Source of the DNA: UBA2166 sp964463965
GTDB taxonomy: Bacteria > Nitrospirota > Nitrospiria > Nitrospirales > UBA2166
DNA length: 64,000 nt
Assembly: GCA_964463965.1 (NCBI GenBank)
Contig: CAYXED010000001.1
Location: 1-64,000, forward strand
Direction of reading: 5' to 3'
In this document: positions 17,953 through 26,899 of the stretch, piece by piece
How positions within the stretch are numbered: the first letter of the stretch is position 1
Layout: the number at the start of each line of letters is the position of its first letter
Notes under the pieces: generated by a model
What the model was told of the DNA's origin: nothing
Databases searched by the model: none
What the model saw: the letters and a program-made list of their open reading frames with translations, nothing else
Program-made: the position numbers and the translations under genes

Positions 17953-19130
17953 GCGGATACCCCCAATACACGTTCACCTTTCAAATCCTCTATTTTTTTT
18001 CTGCCATCATTGTCATCGGATGGCACTAACACTCCCCGACGAGCATAAAACGTCCTACGAAATTTCTCAAGCTCGTTGCTCAAAATAGCCTTCCGTATAT
18101 CTGCCATCAGCTCTGTTAGCATATGCAGATTATGGATAGTATTCAAGCGTAGTCCAAAAAGCTCTCGAGTTATAAACAGATGCCTAAGATACGCCCGAGA
18201 AAAATTCTGACAGGTATAACACCTACAAGCGGCATCAATAGGCTCTTCTTCACGTATATGCTTGGCATTTTTGATATGTATACGGCCTGTAGCAGTGTAT
18301 AGCCAACCCGTTCGACCATGCCGAGTTGGTGCAACACAATCGAAAAGATCGACACCACGAACAGCACATTCTAATAGATCTTCAGGAAGGCCAACACCCA
18401 TAAGATATCTAGGGCTTGATTCTGGCAACTCAGCGGTCACATGCTCTACCATCTCATACATCAGCGACTTGCCCTCACCAACACTGACACCTCCAATTGC
18501 ATAGCCATCGAAGCCAATTGAGGTAATCTCACGAGCAGACTTACGGCGAAGATCTGGATAGTGGGCACCCTGTACAATACCAAACAGGGCCTGATCAGAT
18601 CGATGATGCGCCTCTCTACACCTCTTAGCCCATGAGGTTGTACGACGTATTGACGGTTCAACCTCCTCACGTGAAGCAGGAAACGCAAGACATTCATCAA
18701 AAACCATTGCGATATCCGCCCCGAGCGCTTCTTGAATTTCGATTGTGAGTTCTGGTGTCATATAATGTGACGATCCATCAATGTGAGATTTGAACTCAGC
18801 ACCATCATCTGTGACAGTACAGTTTGAGCCTAAACTCATAACCTGATAACCACCACTATCAGTAAGAATAGGCCCGTTCCAAGCCATGAATTGATGCAAG
18901 CCCCCCAATTCTTGTATCAACTTATGCCCAGGACGAAGGTAGAGATGGTAGGCATTTGCAAGAATCATTTGTGCTCCGACTTCACGTAATTCTCGTGGAG
19001 CAATTCCCTTTACTGAGGCTTGCGTACCAACAGGCATAAAGCTTGGAGTATGGATCGCTCCATGGGGTGTATCCAATTGGCCCGTACGCGCAGCACTCTG
19101 ATTCTCACGATGACCCACCGAAAACTTCAC
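17949..19130 (-). CDS. tgt: tRNA-guanine transglycosylase
   Basis: Exchanges guanine-34 for the queuosine precursor preQ1 in tRNAs with GUN anticodons. The 393-residue enzyme has LTDSGGYQVMSL (substrate-binding Asp), FDCVAPTRHGRTG containing the catalytic Asp, and the zinc site CRCYTCQNFSRAYLRHLF (Cys, Cys, Cys and His). A GTG start at 19130 overlaps the argS stop (TAGTG), a coupled arrangement. The ~25-residue C-terminal tail after the zinc domain is slightly extended. It is first of the tgt-yajC-secD-secF block. Confidence 0.96.
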   Translation of the reverse strand: MKFSVGHRENQSAARTGQLDTPHGAIHTPSFMPVGTQASVKGIAPRELREVGAQMILANAYHLYLRPGHKLIQELGGLHQFMAWNGPILTDSGGYQVMSLGSNCTVTDDGAEFKSHIDGSSHYMTPELTIEIQEALGADIAMVFDECLAFPASREEVEPSIRRTTSWAKRCREAHHRSDQALFGIVQGAHYPDLRRKSAREITSIGFDGYAIGGVSVGEGKSLMYEMVEHVTAELPESSPRYLMGVGLPEDLLECAVRGVDLFDCVAPTRHGRTGWLYTATGRIHIKNAKHIREEEPIDAACRCYTCQNFSRAYLRHLFITRELFGLRLNTIHNLHMLTELMADIRKAILSNELEKFRRTFYARRGVLVPSDDNDGRKKIEDLKGERVLGVSA

Positions 19131-20821
19131 TACATCGCCTCCGGAGCAGATACCCCTAAGACAGAAAGTCCATTACGAATAACCGTCTGAACCGCACACA
19201 TAAGCAATAACCTTACTGATGTTAGATCTTTAGAGTCCAACTGAAGAATTCTATGCTTGTTATAGTAGGAATGAAGCAAACCAGCAAGATCTTGCAAATA
19301 GTAGGCTACGCGGTGTGGTTCAAAACATCGGGCACTTTCATAAATAATTGCTGGATATTCTGAAAGTTTTTTAATCAATATTAACTCTTCAGGAAGAGCT
19401 AACAATGTGAGTGTAACATTTGCTATAGAAGGCCGACTGTGCCCCTGATCTAATGCCATCCTTAGCAAACTGGCAATTCGAGCGTGTGCATACTGCACAT
19501 AAAAAACAGGGTTCTCAGTAGATTTTCGTTTTGCTAGATCAAGATCAAAGTCCAATGGGGTATCTGATCGTCGCATCAGAAAGAAAAACCTCGCAGCATC
19601 CACTCCTACCTCATCCATTACTTCACGCAAGGTAACAAACTCCCCGGCTCTGGTTGACATAGGAACAGGCGTTCCACTTCGTAAAAGACTCACAAGCTGA
19701 ACCAATGACACATGAAAACTACTTTCTGGATACCCTTGAGCAGCAAGGACCGCTTTCATCCGTGGAACATATCCGTGGTGATCCGCACCCCATACATCAA
19801 TCAGATACTGAAAGCCGCGCTTAAATTTATTTTCATGGTATGCAATGTCAGAGGCAAAGTACGTATACTGCCCATTTGCACGCTTTAAAACACGATCTTT
19901 GTCATCACCCCAACGTGAAGTTGCAAGCCATTCGGCACCCTCTAGAGTGTACAAGAAACCTTTTTCTCTCAAGACCTTTAGCTCATTTAATACAACTTCA
20001 TCATCGTACAGGGAGTGCTCTTCAAATACCTCATCAAAATCGACCCTGAAGTTTCTAAGATCATCAAGAATTTCACAAAGGATCATATCCTTTGCAAACA
20101 TTCCTGCCTTCATAGTGATATCTTCACCTTCTTGTGAAATATTTTCTAATTTAGCATCAGAAAATGCACACGCAATATCTGTGATATATTTTCCTTGATA
20201 AAATCCTTCTGGTAATGCCTCATGAGAAACTGTATCTGTATTTGTCTTTTGATCGAGACGCATAACCACAGATCGCCCTAGTGTTTCAATTTGAGTACCA
20301 ACGTCATTCACATAGTACTCCCGTGACACAATAGCACCTGTAAGCTTCAAAAGATTTGAAATCGCATCTCCAACTGCAGCACCACGCCCATGCCCAACAT
20401 GAAGAGGTCCAGTAGGGTTGGCACTAACAAACTCGATTAAAACCTTCTGGTTAGAACGCGCAGTTGACATGCCATATGACTCACCTTGTTGTTCAATTTC
20501 ACTTAAAACCTTGAACCACTGATCACGCTTTAAGGTTAGATTTATGTAACCCGGCGACACCACATCGACAACTTCAAAAAGATCAGTATTACTCTGTAAA
20601 TGAGCGGCGATCAGATCAGCAATTTCACGCGGTGGACGCTTTTCATTTTTTGCTAATCCCATCGCCACAGCTGTAGAAATATCACCCCACTCTAAACGTT
20701 TTGGGACATCAAAAATCAAAGAAGGAAGAGTTTCTAAACGAAGCTGTCCATGAGTCTTTGCCTTATACAAGGCATCACGAAGCGCTGAGGTTACTGCGGT
20801 AGAGATGATACCTTCTGACAA
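19130..20821 (-). CDS. argS: Arginyl-tRNA synthetase
   Basis: Class I synthetase that charges tRNA-Arg. It has the N-terminal Arg-specific domain (DVPKRLEWGDISTAVAMGLAK), an HIGH-type motif (HVGHGRGAAVGD), the weak KMSKS equivalent MSTRAGEFVTL normal for bacterial ArgRS, and the DALR-type anticodon-binding domain ending near FEPHRVAYYLQDLAGLLHSYY. I prefer the TTG at 20821 (MSEGIIST...), which has GGGAG about 6 nt upstream and gives the usual N-terminal length. The frame is open from a TTG at 20887, which would add 22 unlikely residues. It is joined to tgt by a 1-nt overlap. Confidence 0.95.
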   Translation of the reverse strand: MSEGIISTAVTSALRDALYKAKTHGQLRLETLPSLIFDVPKRLEWGDISTAVAMGLAKNEKRPPREIADLIAAHLQSNTDLFEVVDVVSPGYINLTLKRDQWFKVLSEIEQQGESYGMSTARSNQKVLIEFVSANPTGPLHVGHGRGAAVGDAISNLLKLTGAIVSREYYVNDVGTQIETLGRSVVMRLDQKTNTDTVSHEALPEGFYQGKYITDIACAFSDAKLENISQEGEDITMKAGMFAKDMILCEILDDLRNFRVDFDEVFEEHSLYDDEVVLNELKVLREKGFLYTLEGAEWLATSRWGDDKDRVLKRANGQYTYFASDIAYHENKFKRGFQYLIDVWGADHHGYVPRMKAVLAAQGYPESSFHVSLVQLVSLLRSGTPVPMSTRAGEFVTLREVMDEVGVDAARFFFLMRRSDTPLDFDLDLAKRKSTENPVFYVQYAHARIASLLRMALDQGHSRPSIANVTLTLLALPEELILIKKLSEYPAIIYESARCFEPHRVAYYLQDLAGLLHSYYNKHRILQLDSKDLTSVRLLLMCAVQTVIRNGLSVLGVSAPEAM

Positions 20822-21017
20822 GCGGATCTCCCAAGAAAAATGGCCGCCAAATACGTCACTGGAATCAACAAAAAGCCCTAATGGCAAAGCATCCAGCGAC
20901 CCAGGCGACCGCGCGGGGGAACCATATCATATGGTCAAAACCATAGCAAGGGAACTTCAAGGAGAGTAAAATTCACAACCTTGTCTCCAATCAGGGAAAA
21001 TAGGAGAAACTAATAAA

Positions 21018-21869
21018 TTAGCCTTCAGGAATTACTGAAGACACATCCCTTTTAGCTGCTTCATAATAAGGCATTGCTCGATCAATTAGCCTCTCAAGAT
21101 GTTTAATACGATTCTCATCTGACGGATGAGTAGAGAGAAACTCCGGAACTCCTGCTCCCGAACGAAAGCAGAGTTTTCCTATCCATTTTCTGGGACAACC
21201 ACTCATTCTTTCCCAAAAATCTACGGAAGCTCTTGGATCATAGCCAGCCTTTGCCATAAGAATTAACCCAACAGTATCAGCCTCAGATTCTTGAAGACGG
21301 TTAAATGGCAACGACACCCCTACCCCATATGCACTCAAAAAACCTTGAGTAAAGCCGGGGTCTACTCCACCAGTCGCTGCAGCAGCAATAGCACCTACTT
21401 GTAAAGCCTGATCAATCCACCCCCGGCTAACACGTTCATTGCCATGTCGCTGCAAAGCATGAGCCACTTCATGTCCAATCACAGTTGCAAGACCATCTTC
21501 ATCTTTTGTAAATTTAAGTATCCCGGTATAAACGGCAACTTTACCTCCAGGAAGGGCCCAAGCATTTGGAACCCTATCTTCCTGGATAACTGCAAACTCC
21601 CAATCATATTCAGGCTTATTAGCAACTGCTGCAATTCGATCTCCCACGCGATTTACCAGGGCTACTAACGCAGGATCATTACTTAATGGCGCTTGCCGTA
21701 AAAAACTCCTGAAAGCTCCAAGCCCCATTTCAATTTCCTTTTCCTCAGAATAAAAAATCAACTGATCACGGCCTGTTACAGGAGCTTTTTGGCATGTAGT
21801 TGTTGCGACAAGAACAAGAAGTAATGGAATAATAGTCCAGATATATGGGAATCGCCGCAAGCTATCCAT
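21018..21869 (-). CDS. M48-family zinc metalloprotease lipoprotein
   Basis: Periplasmic peptidase of the M48 (Oma1/HtpX/BepA-like) family, probably in envelope quality control. The zinc motif HEVAH is at residues 133-137 and the third ligand is in NRLQESEADTVGLILM. I chose the ATG at 21869 because it overlaps the sppA stop (TAATG). This gives a 283-residue protein starting MDSLRRF with a hydrophobic segment ending at Cys26 (LVATTTC), a likely lipobox. An upstream in-frame ATG at 21923 would overlap sppA by 55 nt and is less likely. It lacks the TPR region of BepA. The neighbouring sppA suggests a shared role in disposing of envelope protein debris. Confidence 0.9.
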   Translation of the reverse strand: MDSLRRFPYIWTIIPLLLVLVATTTCQKAPVTGRDQLIFYSEEKEIEMGLGAFRSFLRQAPLSNDPALVALVNRVGDRIAAVANKPEYDWEFAVIQEDRVPNAWALPGGKVAVYTGILKFTKDEDGLATVIGHEVAHALQRHGNERVSRGWIDQALQVGAIAAAATGGVDPGFTQGFLSAYGVGVSLPFNRLQESEADTVGLILMAKAGYDPRASVDFWERMSGCPRKWIGKLCFRSGAGVPEFLSTHPSDENRIKHLERLIDRAMPYYEAAKRDVSSVIPEG

Positions 21870-22840
21870 TAGAGACCCCATAGATAAAGAAATTGCGGCA
21901 CCCCCACCGGTAATTGATTCCACGCCTTAAGATACTGAAGTACCGAGATATCACTAAAACCTGAGTAAATGTTATTAGAATAGCTAGTCGGTCGATGATA
22001 TTTAACCACACGTGCTTTTGTGAGCGCAGCAGACTCTTTTGCACGAGTAATTGCAGTATCCAAATACCCTAACTCATCTACAAGACCAACATTTCTAGCC
22101 TGTGTACCAGTATAAATCCTTCCATCAGCAATACTTTTTGCATTATCATCGCTAAAATTTGGCCGACCAACCTTAACAATTTCCACAAAACGAGAGTGGA
22201 ACTCCATAATCGCACTTTGAAACACTGTATATTCTTTATCGGTCATAGTCCTAAATGGAGACCCCATATCTTTCATATCTCCAGACTTAACCACCGCAGT
22301 TTCAAGGCCAATTTTCTCAAGTAATCCTTCTACATTCATTCGAACCATTACAACGCCAATGCTGCCAACAATGCTAGTCGGATGAGCAATTATCGTATCT
22401 GCAGCCATAGCAACATAGTAAGCACCCGAAGCCCCAACATCCATAAAAACAGCTACAATCGGAATGTTATATATAGCTTTAAATTTTAGTATTTCATGAT
22501 AGAGCTGGTCTGATGCGGTCACGGTACCTCCTGGACTATTAATCCTAAGGATTATCGCCTTAATATCCTCATCTTCTGCTGCCAGCTCTAGCTCTTCTTT
22601 AATTCGAGTAACAATGTCAGGTCTTTCAGGGAATATTTTCCCGCGGTTCTTTGCCTGATACGAAATAACTCCAGAGACATCAACCAATAATATTTTCTCT
22701 TCTCCTACACCACTGACAGTTGATTCCTGTAACGGCTGCATGGGTGGAACAAGGTGCAACGAAACACATCCGACTAACCACGTAGCAGTGCAAAGCATAG
22801 CAACCCATAATTTTACTTTTGTTATACGAGGTAATATCAA
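21869..22840 (-). CDS. sppA: Signal peptide peptidase SppA (short form)
   Basis: Serine protease of the S49 family that cuts remnant signal peptides in the membrane. It is a short-form SppA with one protease domain: ILRINSPGGTVTASDQLY (core), then DVGASGAYYVAMAADTI with the catalytic Ser, and the Lys of the dyad near VVKSGDMKDMGSP. The N terminus carries a hydrophobic segment ending LVGC, so it may be lipid-anchored. Start is uncertain: a TTG at 22840 follows a GGTGGGG Shine-Dalgarno and lies 13 nt after the pyrC stop; the ATG at 22897 would overlap pyrC by 44 nt. It is cotranscribed with the pyr genes. Confidence 0.9.
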   Translation of the reverse strand: MILPRITKVKLWVAMLCTATWLVGCVSLHLVPPMQPLQESTVSGVGEEKILLVDVSGVISYQAKNRGKIFPERPDIVTRIKEELELAAEDEDIKAIILRINSPGGTVTASDQLYHEILKFKAIYNIPIVAVFMDVGASGAYYVAMAADTIIAHPTSIVGSIGVVMVRMNVEGLLEKIGLETAVVKSGDMKDMGSPFRTMTDKEYTVFQSAIMEFHSRFVEIVKVGRPNFSDDNAKSIADGRIYTGTQARNVGLVDELGYLDTAITRAKESAALTKARVVKYHRPTSYSNNIYSGFSDISVLQYLKAWNQLPVGVPQFLYLWGL

Positions 22841-22853
22841 AAGCCCCACCAGA

Positions 22854-24173
22854 TCAATATCCTTGATCCTTTGAAAATACCACCCTACCATCAACAATGG
22901 TAGTTACAACACGGCCTTTTAGGCGCCTTCCCGCAAAAGGAGTATTTCGTCCTTTGGAACGAAAAGCTGAAGGATCAACTGTCCACTCTTCATTTGGGTC
23001 TATAACAGTGATATCGGCTATACCTCCCTCAGAAAGATCTCCTCCTTCTAAACCAAAAACTTTTGCAGGGTTTTTTGTTAAAGCACACACTGCTGTTTCA
23101 AAATCAAGCACCCCATCATCTACCAACGACATAGTTAGTCCAAATGCTGTCTCCAACCCTGTAATACCAAAAGGTGCATGGTCAAAATCTTGTTCTTTTT
23201 CTTCAAAAGCATGAGGTGCATGATCTGTAGCAATAACCTCAATAGTCCCATCAGATAAGCCCTCTCGGACAGCCTGCACATCTGACTCTACACGCAATGG
23301 AGGATTAACCTTCGCATACGTATCAAAGTCCCCAACAGCCTCATCAGTCAATATAAAATGGTGCGGACAGGCTTCTGCAGTCACTGAAACGCCACGTGCT
23401 TTTGCCTCCCTAACCAGTCTTACAGCTCCAGAGGTACTCACATGGGCTAAATGCAAGTTACAGCCTGTCATTTCCGCTAAAGCTATATCACGCGCAACCA
23501 TAACATCTTCTGCAGCAGAAGGTATCCCGAGCAGGCCTAATGTCGTTGACTTTAGGCCTTCATGCATCACACCACCTTTAGATAACTCACAATCCTCACA
23601 ATGGTCTACAATCGTCAAATTAAGAGCTTTTGCGTACTCCATGGCACGACGCATTATTAAACTATTCGACACTGGATACCCATCATCCGACAGCGCAACA
23701 CACCCGGCAGATGCGAGCTCACCCATCATGGCAAGATTCTCTCCATTCAGTCCCATAGTAATAGCCCCTATTGGCCTGACACGCGCTAAACCTGCTTCAC
23801 GTGCCTTTTCAAGGATGTAGTGAGTAACTGCCTTATTGTCATTGACAGGTCTGGTATTAGGCATACAACAAATTGAGGTGAACCCCCCTGCTACGGCTGC
23901 CGCAGCCCCACTTTGGATAGTTTCTTTGTATTCAAAGCCTGGCTCTCTGAGGTGGACATGAAGATCAATAAACCCTGGACAGACAATTTTCCCTTTTGCG
24001 TCTATTACCTTTACCTTATATTTTGTCGATGGTTCAATACGACGTTTGATACTTGTTACAATCCCAGACTGGATTAGAAGATCGGCCCCTGTTACACGCT
24101 TACCGGAACGTAATATCTTCCCATTACGAATTAAAATGTCTGTACTATGTTGTCTAGCCATTATGATCAACAA
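22854..24173 (-). CDS. pyrC: Dihydroorotase
   Basis: Third step of pyrimidine synthesis, closing carbamoyl aspartate to dihydroorotate. This is the ~430-residue class I type. It has the zinc motif GFIDLHVHLREPG, VDHCED, HLAHVST and the active-site Asp in ATDHAPHAFEEKEQDF. Metal ligands appear complete, so this is the active enzyme rather than the inactive pyrC' form. Two ATGs lie close together, at 24173 and 24161; the second gives MARQHSTD. It sits 19 nt after pyrB. Confidence 0.95.
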   Translation of the reverse strand: MLIIMARQHSTDILIRNGKILRSGKRVTGADLLIQSGIVTSIKRRIEPSTKYKVKVIDAKGKIVCPGFIDLHVHLREPGFEYKETIQSGAAAAVAGGFTSICCMPNTRPVNDNKAVTHYILEKAREAGLARVRPIGAITMGLNGENLAMMGELASAGCVALSDDGYPVSNSLIMRRAMEYAKALNLTIVDHCEDCELSKGGVMHEGLKSTTLGLLGIPSAAEDVMVARDIALAEMTGCNLHLAHVSTSGAVRLVREAKARGVSVTAEACPHHFILTDEAVGDFDTYAKVNPPLRVESDVQAVREGLSDGTIEVIATDHAPHAFEEKEQDFDHAPFGITGLETAFGLTMSLVDDGVLDFETAVCALTKNPAKVFGLEGGDLSEGGIADITVIDPNEEWTVDPSAFRSKGRNTPFAGRRLKGRVVTTIVDGRVVFSKDQGY

Positions 24174-24192
24174 CTATTATATGGATACACAT

Positions 24193-25206
24193 TTATCTGG
24201 CACGCAAACTTTGTGCTTCACGTGTAGCTCCAAGCAAGTAGAGCACACCCATACGAACAGCAATACCATTCGCGACCTGGTCCAAAACAAGAGACGATAG
24301 TCCGTCTGCAACATCAGGGGAAATTTCAACTCCACGATTCATTGGACCAGGATGTAATACAAGAACATCGGGTGCAGCCAACGCTAAGCGTTCCCTTGTC
24401 ACTCCATAAAGCCTTGCATATTCATTTATGTTAGGGAAAAGACCTCGTTGCCCACGCTCATGTTGAACTCGCAAAATCATTACCAAGTCCGCCCCCTTAA
24501 GGGAAGACTCTAAATCATAGGACACAGAGACACCCATATCTTCCACATAAGAGGGAATCATTGTAGGAGGACCAACAAGACACACATTTGCCTTAAGTTT
24601 AGTTAAAAGCTGGATATTGGACCGTGCGACACGACTACGAGCAATATCCCCAACCATAACAACACGAAGCCCCGAGACAGCCTTTCCGCGCGACTGAATA
24701 GTAAAGAGGTCAACCAACGCTTGAGTAGGATGCTCATGCGCACCATCTCCAGCATTAATAATGCCTGCATCTAGCGTTTCTGCCAACATATGAGCTGCAC
24801 CAGCGGCTGAATGCCTAAGTACAACCAAGTCAACTCCCATAGATTCAAGCGCGCGAGCTGTATCTAACAAGCTCTCACCTTTTACAATACTGCTCGAAGT
24901 TCCTGAGAGATTAACGATATCAGCACTCAACCTCTTTGCAGCCAGCTCAAAAGATGTTCGAGTTCTAGTACTAGGCTCGATAAAAAGGTTTGCAACGGTT
25001 TTCCCTCGCAAAGCAGGAACTTTTTTAATTACCCGCCCGGAAACTTCATGAAATGCCGCTGCAGTATCAATAATTAACTCAATATCACGCAAATCTAGTG
25101 ACTTAATTGTTAGTAGATTCTTCTTTAATCCCTTAGATTCTTTCAAGGGTTTTAGTAGAAACTCTTTTCCTCGAGCAGAGGTTTTATGACGATAAGACGA
25201 CGGCAT
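24193..25206 (-). CDS. pyrB: Aspartate carbamoyltransferase, catalytic chain
   Basis: Condenses carbamoyl phosphate and aspartate, the committed step of pyrimidine synthesis. Family marks are LDLRDIELIIDTA, the carbamoyl-phosphate site EPSTRTRTSFELA, HPTQALVDLFTI, and the aspartate loop region HPGPMNRGVEI. I prefer the ATG at 25206, which overlaps the end of pyrR by 23 nt and has AGAGGG about 12 nt upstream. An ATG at 25251 would overlap by 68 nt. No pyrI regulatory chain is present, matching the pyrR-pyrB-pyrC arrangement where control is through PyrR or by the catalytic trimer alone. Confidence 0.95.
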   Translation of the reverse strand: MPSSYRHKTSARGKEFLLKPLKESKGLKKNLLTIKSLDLRDIELIIDTAAAFHEVSGRVIKKVPALRGKTVANLFIEPSTRTRTSFELAAKRLSADIVNLSGTSSSIVKGESLLDTARALESMGVDLVVLRHSAAGAAHMLAETLDAGIINAGDGAHEHPTQALVDLFTIQSRGKAVSGLRVVMVGDIARSRVARSNIQLLTKLKANVCLVGPPTMIPSYVEDMGVSVSYDLESSLKGADLVMILRVQHERGQRGLFPNINEYARLYGVTRERLALAAPDVLVLHPGPMNRGVEISPDVADGLSSLVLDQVANGIAVRMGVLYLLGATREAQSLRAR

Positions 25207-25741
25207 CAGCTGGGTATCCCTCTTCATAAAGACATACTTTAACCATCTCACTTTTTTTTGTTACAAGGCTCTGACCGATAAAATCAGCTGCAATTGGAAA
25301 TTCGCGATGCCCACGGTCAACTAGAATGGCAAGCTGAATCTTCGCGGGTCTCCCAAGATCAATCACGCCATCCATTGCAGCGCGAATGGTTCGTCCTGTA
25401 AAGAGCACATCATCCACAAGAATAATATTTCGGTTGGCAACGTCAAACCGAATATCAGTGGTCCTCAACACAGGTTGATTAAACCTTCCCACTAAATCAT
25501 CTCGGTATAGGTTAATATCAAGAGTCCCGAGCAAAACTTCATGAACACATTGTTCCTGTATCACTGCTAGTAAACGTTGCGCAAGATGAATCCCACCAGT
25601 TCTAATCCCAACGAGTGCAATCATATCATCATCTCTATAACTCTTAACAATTTCTTCAGCAATACGCCCAATAGCCCCATCAATGGCTACTTGATCCATA
25701 ATTACACGTCCATTAAATTTTTTAGAATCACTCTGTTTCAC
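25184..25741 (-). CDS. pyrR: PyrR: pyrimidine operon regulator / uracil phosphoribosyltransferase
   Basis: Bifunctional protein that in other bacteria binds pyr mRNA to control attenuation and also makes UMP from uracil and PRPP. The 185-residue protein contains ALVGIRTGGIHLAQRL and the PRPP-binding loop ILVDDVLFTGRTIRAAMD, and ends in EEGYPADAVVL. The GTG at 25741 follows GAGGG and is the preferred start; the N terminus is about 12 residues longer than the B. subtilis protein. It heads the pyrR-pyrB-pyrC-sppA-M48 run. I see no terminator or antiterminator structure in the 93 nt upstream of it. Confidence 0.93.
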   Translation of the reverse strand: MKQSDSKKFNGRVIMDQVAIDGAIGRIAEEIVKSYRDDDMIALVGIRTGGIHLAQRLLAVIQEQCVHEVLLGTLDINLYRDDLVGRFNQPVLRTTDIRFDVANRNIILVDDVLFTGRTIRAAMDGVIDLGRPAKIQLAILVDRGHREFPIAADFIGQSLVTKKSEMVKVCLYEEGYPADAVVLSS

Positions 25742-25834
25742 TATACCCTCTGAATGGCAAAATATGAAAATAGCGCACAGAAATTATTACTTTAATCACG
25801 CTAAACACATATATTAAACGCTTTCACTGGATAA

Positions 25835-26893
25835 CTAAACATTAAACCGAAAATTAATCATGTCACCTTCCTTGACCAAGTACTCCTTACCCTCAAGCCT
25901 AAAAAGCCCCTTTTCTTTACATGCCGCCATTGTTGCATGTTTAACAAAATCATCATAATGTACAACTTCAGCTCGAATAAACCCTCGCTCAATATCGGAA
26001 TGAATAGCACCAGCAGCTTCTTTTGCAATGCTACCCTGTCTAATTGGCCATGCTCTAACTTCATCCGCCCCAACGGTAAAAAATGAAATCCTCCCAAGTA
26101 GAGCATATGCCTCACGTGCTAATCGGTCCAAGCCAGACTCTTCAAGACCAAGCTCTTCCATAAACAACGCTGCATCATCTGACCCTAGCTGCACAAGCTC
26201 TGCCTCAATTTTTGCACATACAGATAAAATTCCAGTATTGGCTTTCTCTTGATAAGCAACAAGCAGCTCTGTTGCTGTAGCATTTTTTGAGTTTCCAAGT
26301 GTATCTTCACCAATGTTGAGAACAAATAACATTGGCTTTAAAGACAGAAAACCATAACCAAGAATTAGCTTTAGCTCGTCATCTTGCAAGTTAAATTCAC
26401 GCAATGGGCGTTCCACTTCAAGGTGCTGCCGAAATCTCGTTAAAAGATCTTTTTCAGCGGTCAAGTTTGTTTTCGGCATTTTCTTCAGTTCTCGTGAGAT
26501 TTTTTCAAGGCGTTCTTCAATCCAGGCCAAGTCAGATACAATGAGCTCCAGTTCCATCGCGGCAATGTCACGTACAGGATCAATAGATTCATTCACATGT
26601 GGAACTGACTCATCATGAAAAGCACGAACAACATGAATTAAAACGTCAACATTACGCAATGCTTCCTTCTTTCCAAACCCTCCTAAATCTGCAAGATCTA
26701 AGGTAGCCGGAATCGTTTTCTTTGGGTTAAATATTTCAGTCAAAACTGTAAGTCTGGGATCATTAACTTTAGCAACACCTACCGTAGGCTCAGAAGATTG
26801 GGAAGATGTACTAGCGTCTTTATCTAACTTGGTTAGCATTGAAAATAGGGTCGTTTTCCCAACCTGTGGATATCCAAGAATACCTACTTTCAT
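25835..26893 (-). CDS. ychF: Redox-regulated ATPase YchF (Obg-like ATPase)
   Basis: TRAFAC-class P-loop protein that binds ribosomes and hydrolyses ATP in preference to GTP. The G1 loop is GYPQVGKTTLF (residues 7-17), G3 is DLADLGGFG, and in place of NKxD there is a NIGE in LFVLNIGEDTLG, the NxxE feature specific to YchF. A long helical insert follows and the C-terminal TGS domain ends in KGLFRLEGKEYLVKEGDMI. 352 residues is close to the usual 363. The GKKEALRNVDVLIHVVRAF stretch is typical. It is separated from pyrR by 93 nt and follows the epimerase gene by only 6 nt. Confidence 0.92.
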   Translation of the reverse strand: MKVGILGYPQVGKTTLFSMLTKLDKDASTSSQSSEPTVGVAKVNDPRLTVLTEIFNPKKTIPATLDLADLGGFGKKEALRNVDVLIHVVRAFHDESVPHVNESIDPVRDIAAMELELIVSDLAWIEERLEKISRELKKMPKTNLTAEKDLLTRFRQHLEVERPLREFNLQDDELKLILGYGFLSLKPMLFVLNIGEDTLGNSKNATATELLVAYQEKANTGILSVCAKIEAELVQLGSDDAALFMEELGLEESGLDRLAREAYALLGRISFFTVGADEVRAWPIRQGSIAKEAAGAIHSDIERGFIRAEVVHYDDFVKHATMAACKEKGLFRLEGKEYLVKEGDMINFRFNV

Positions 26894-26899
26894 CAGATC

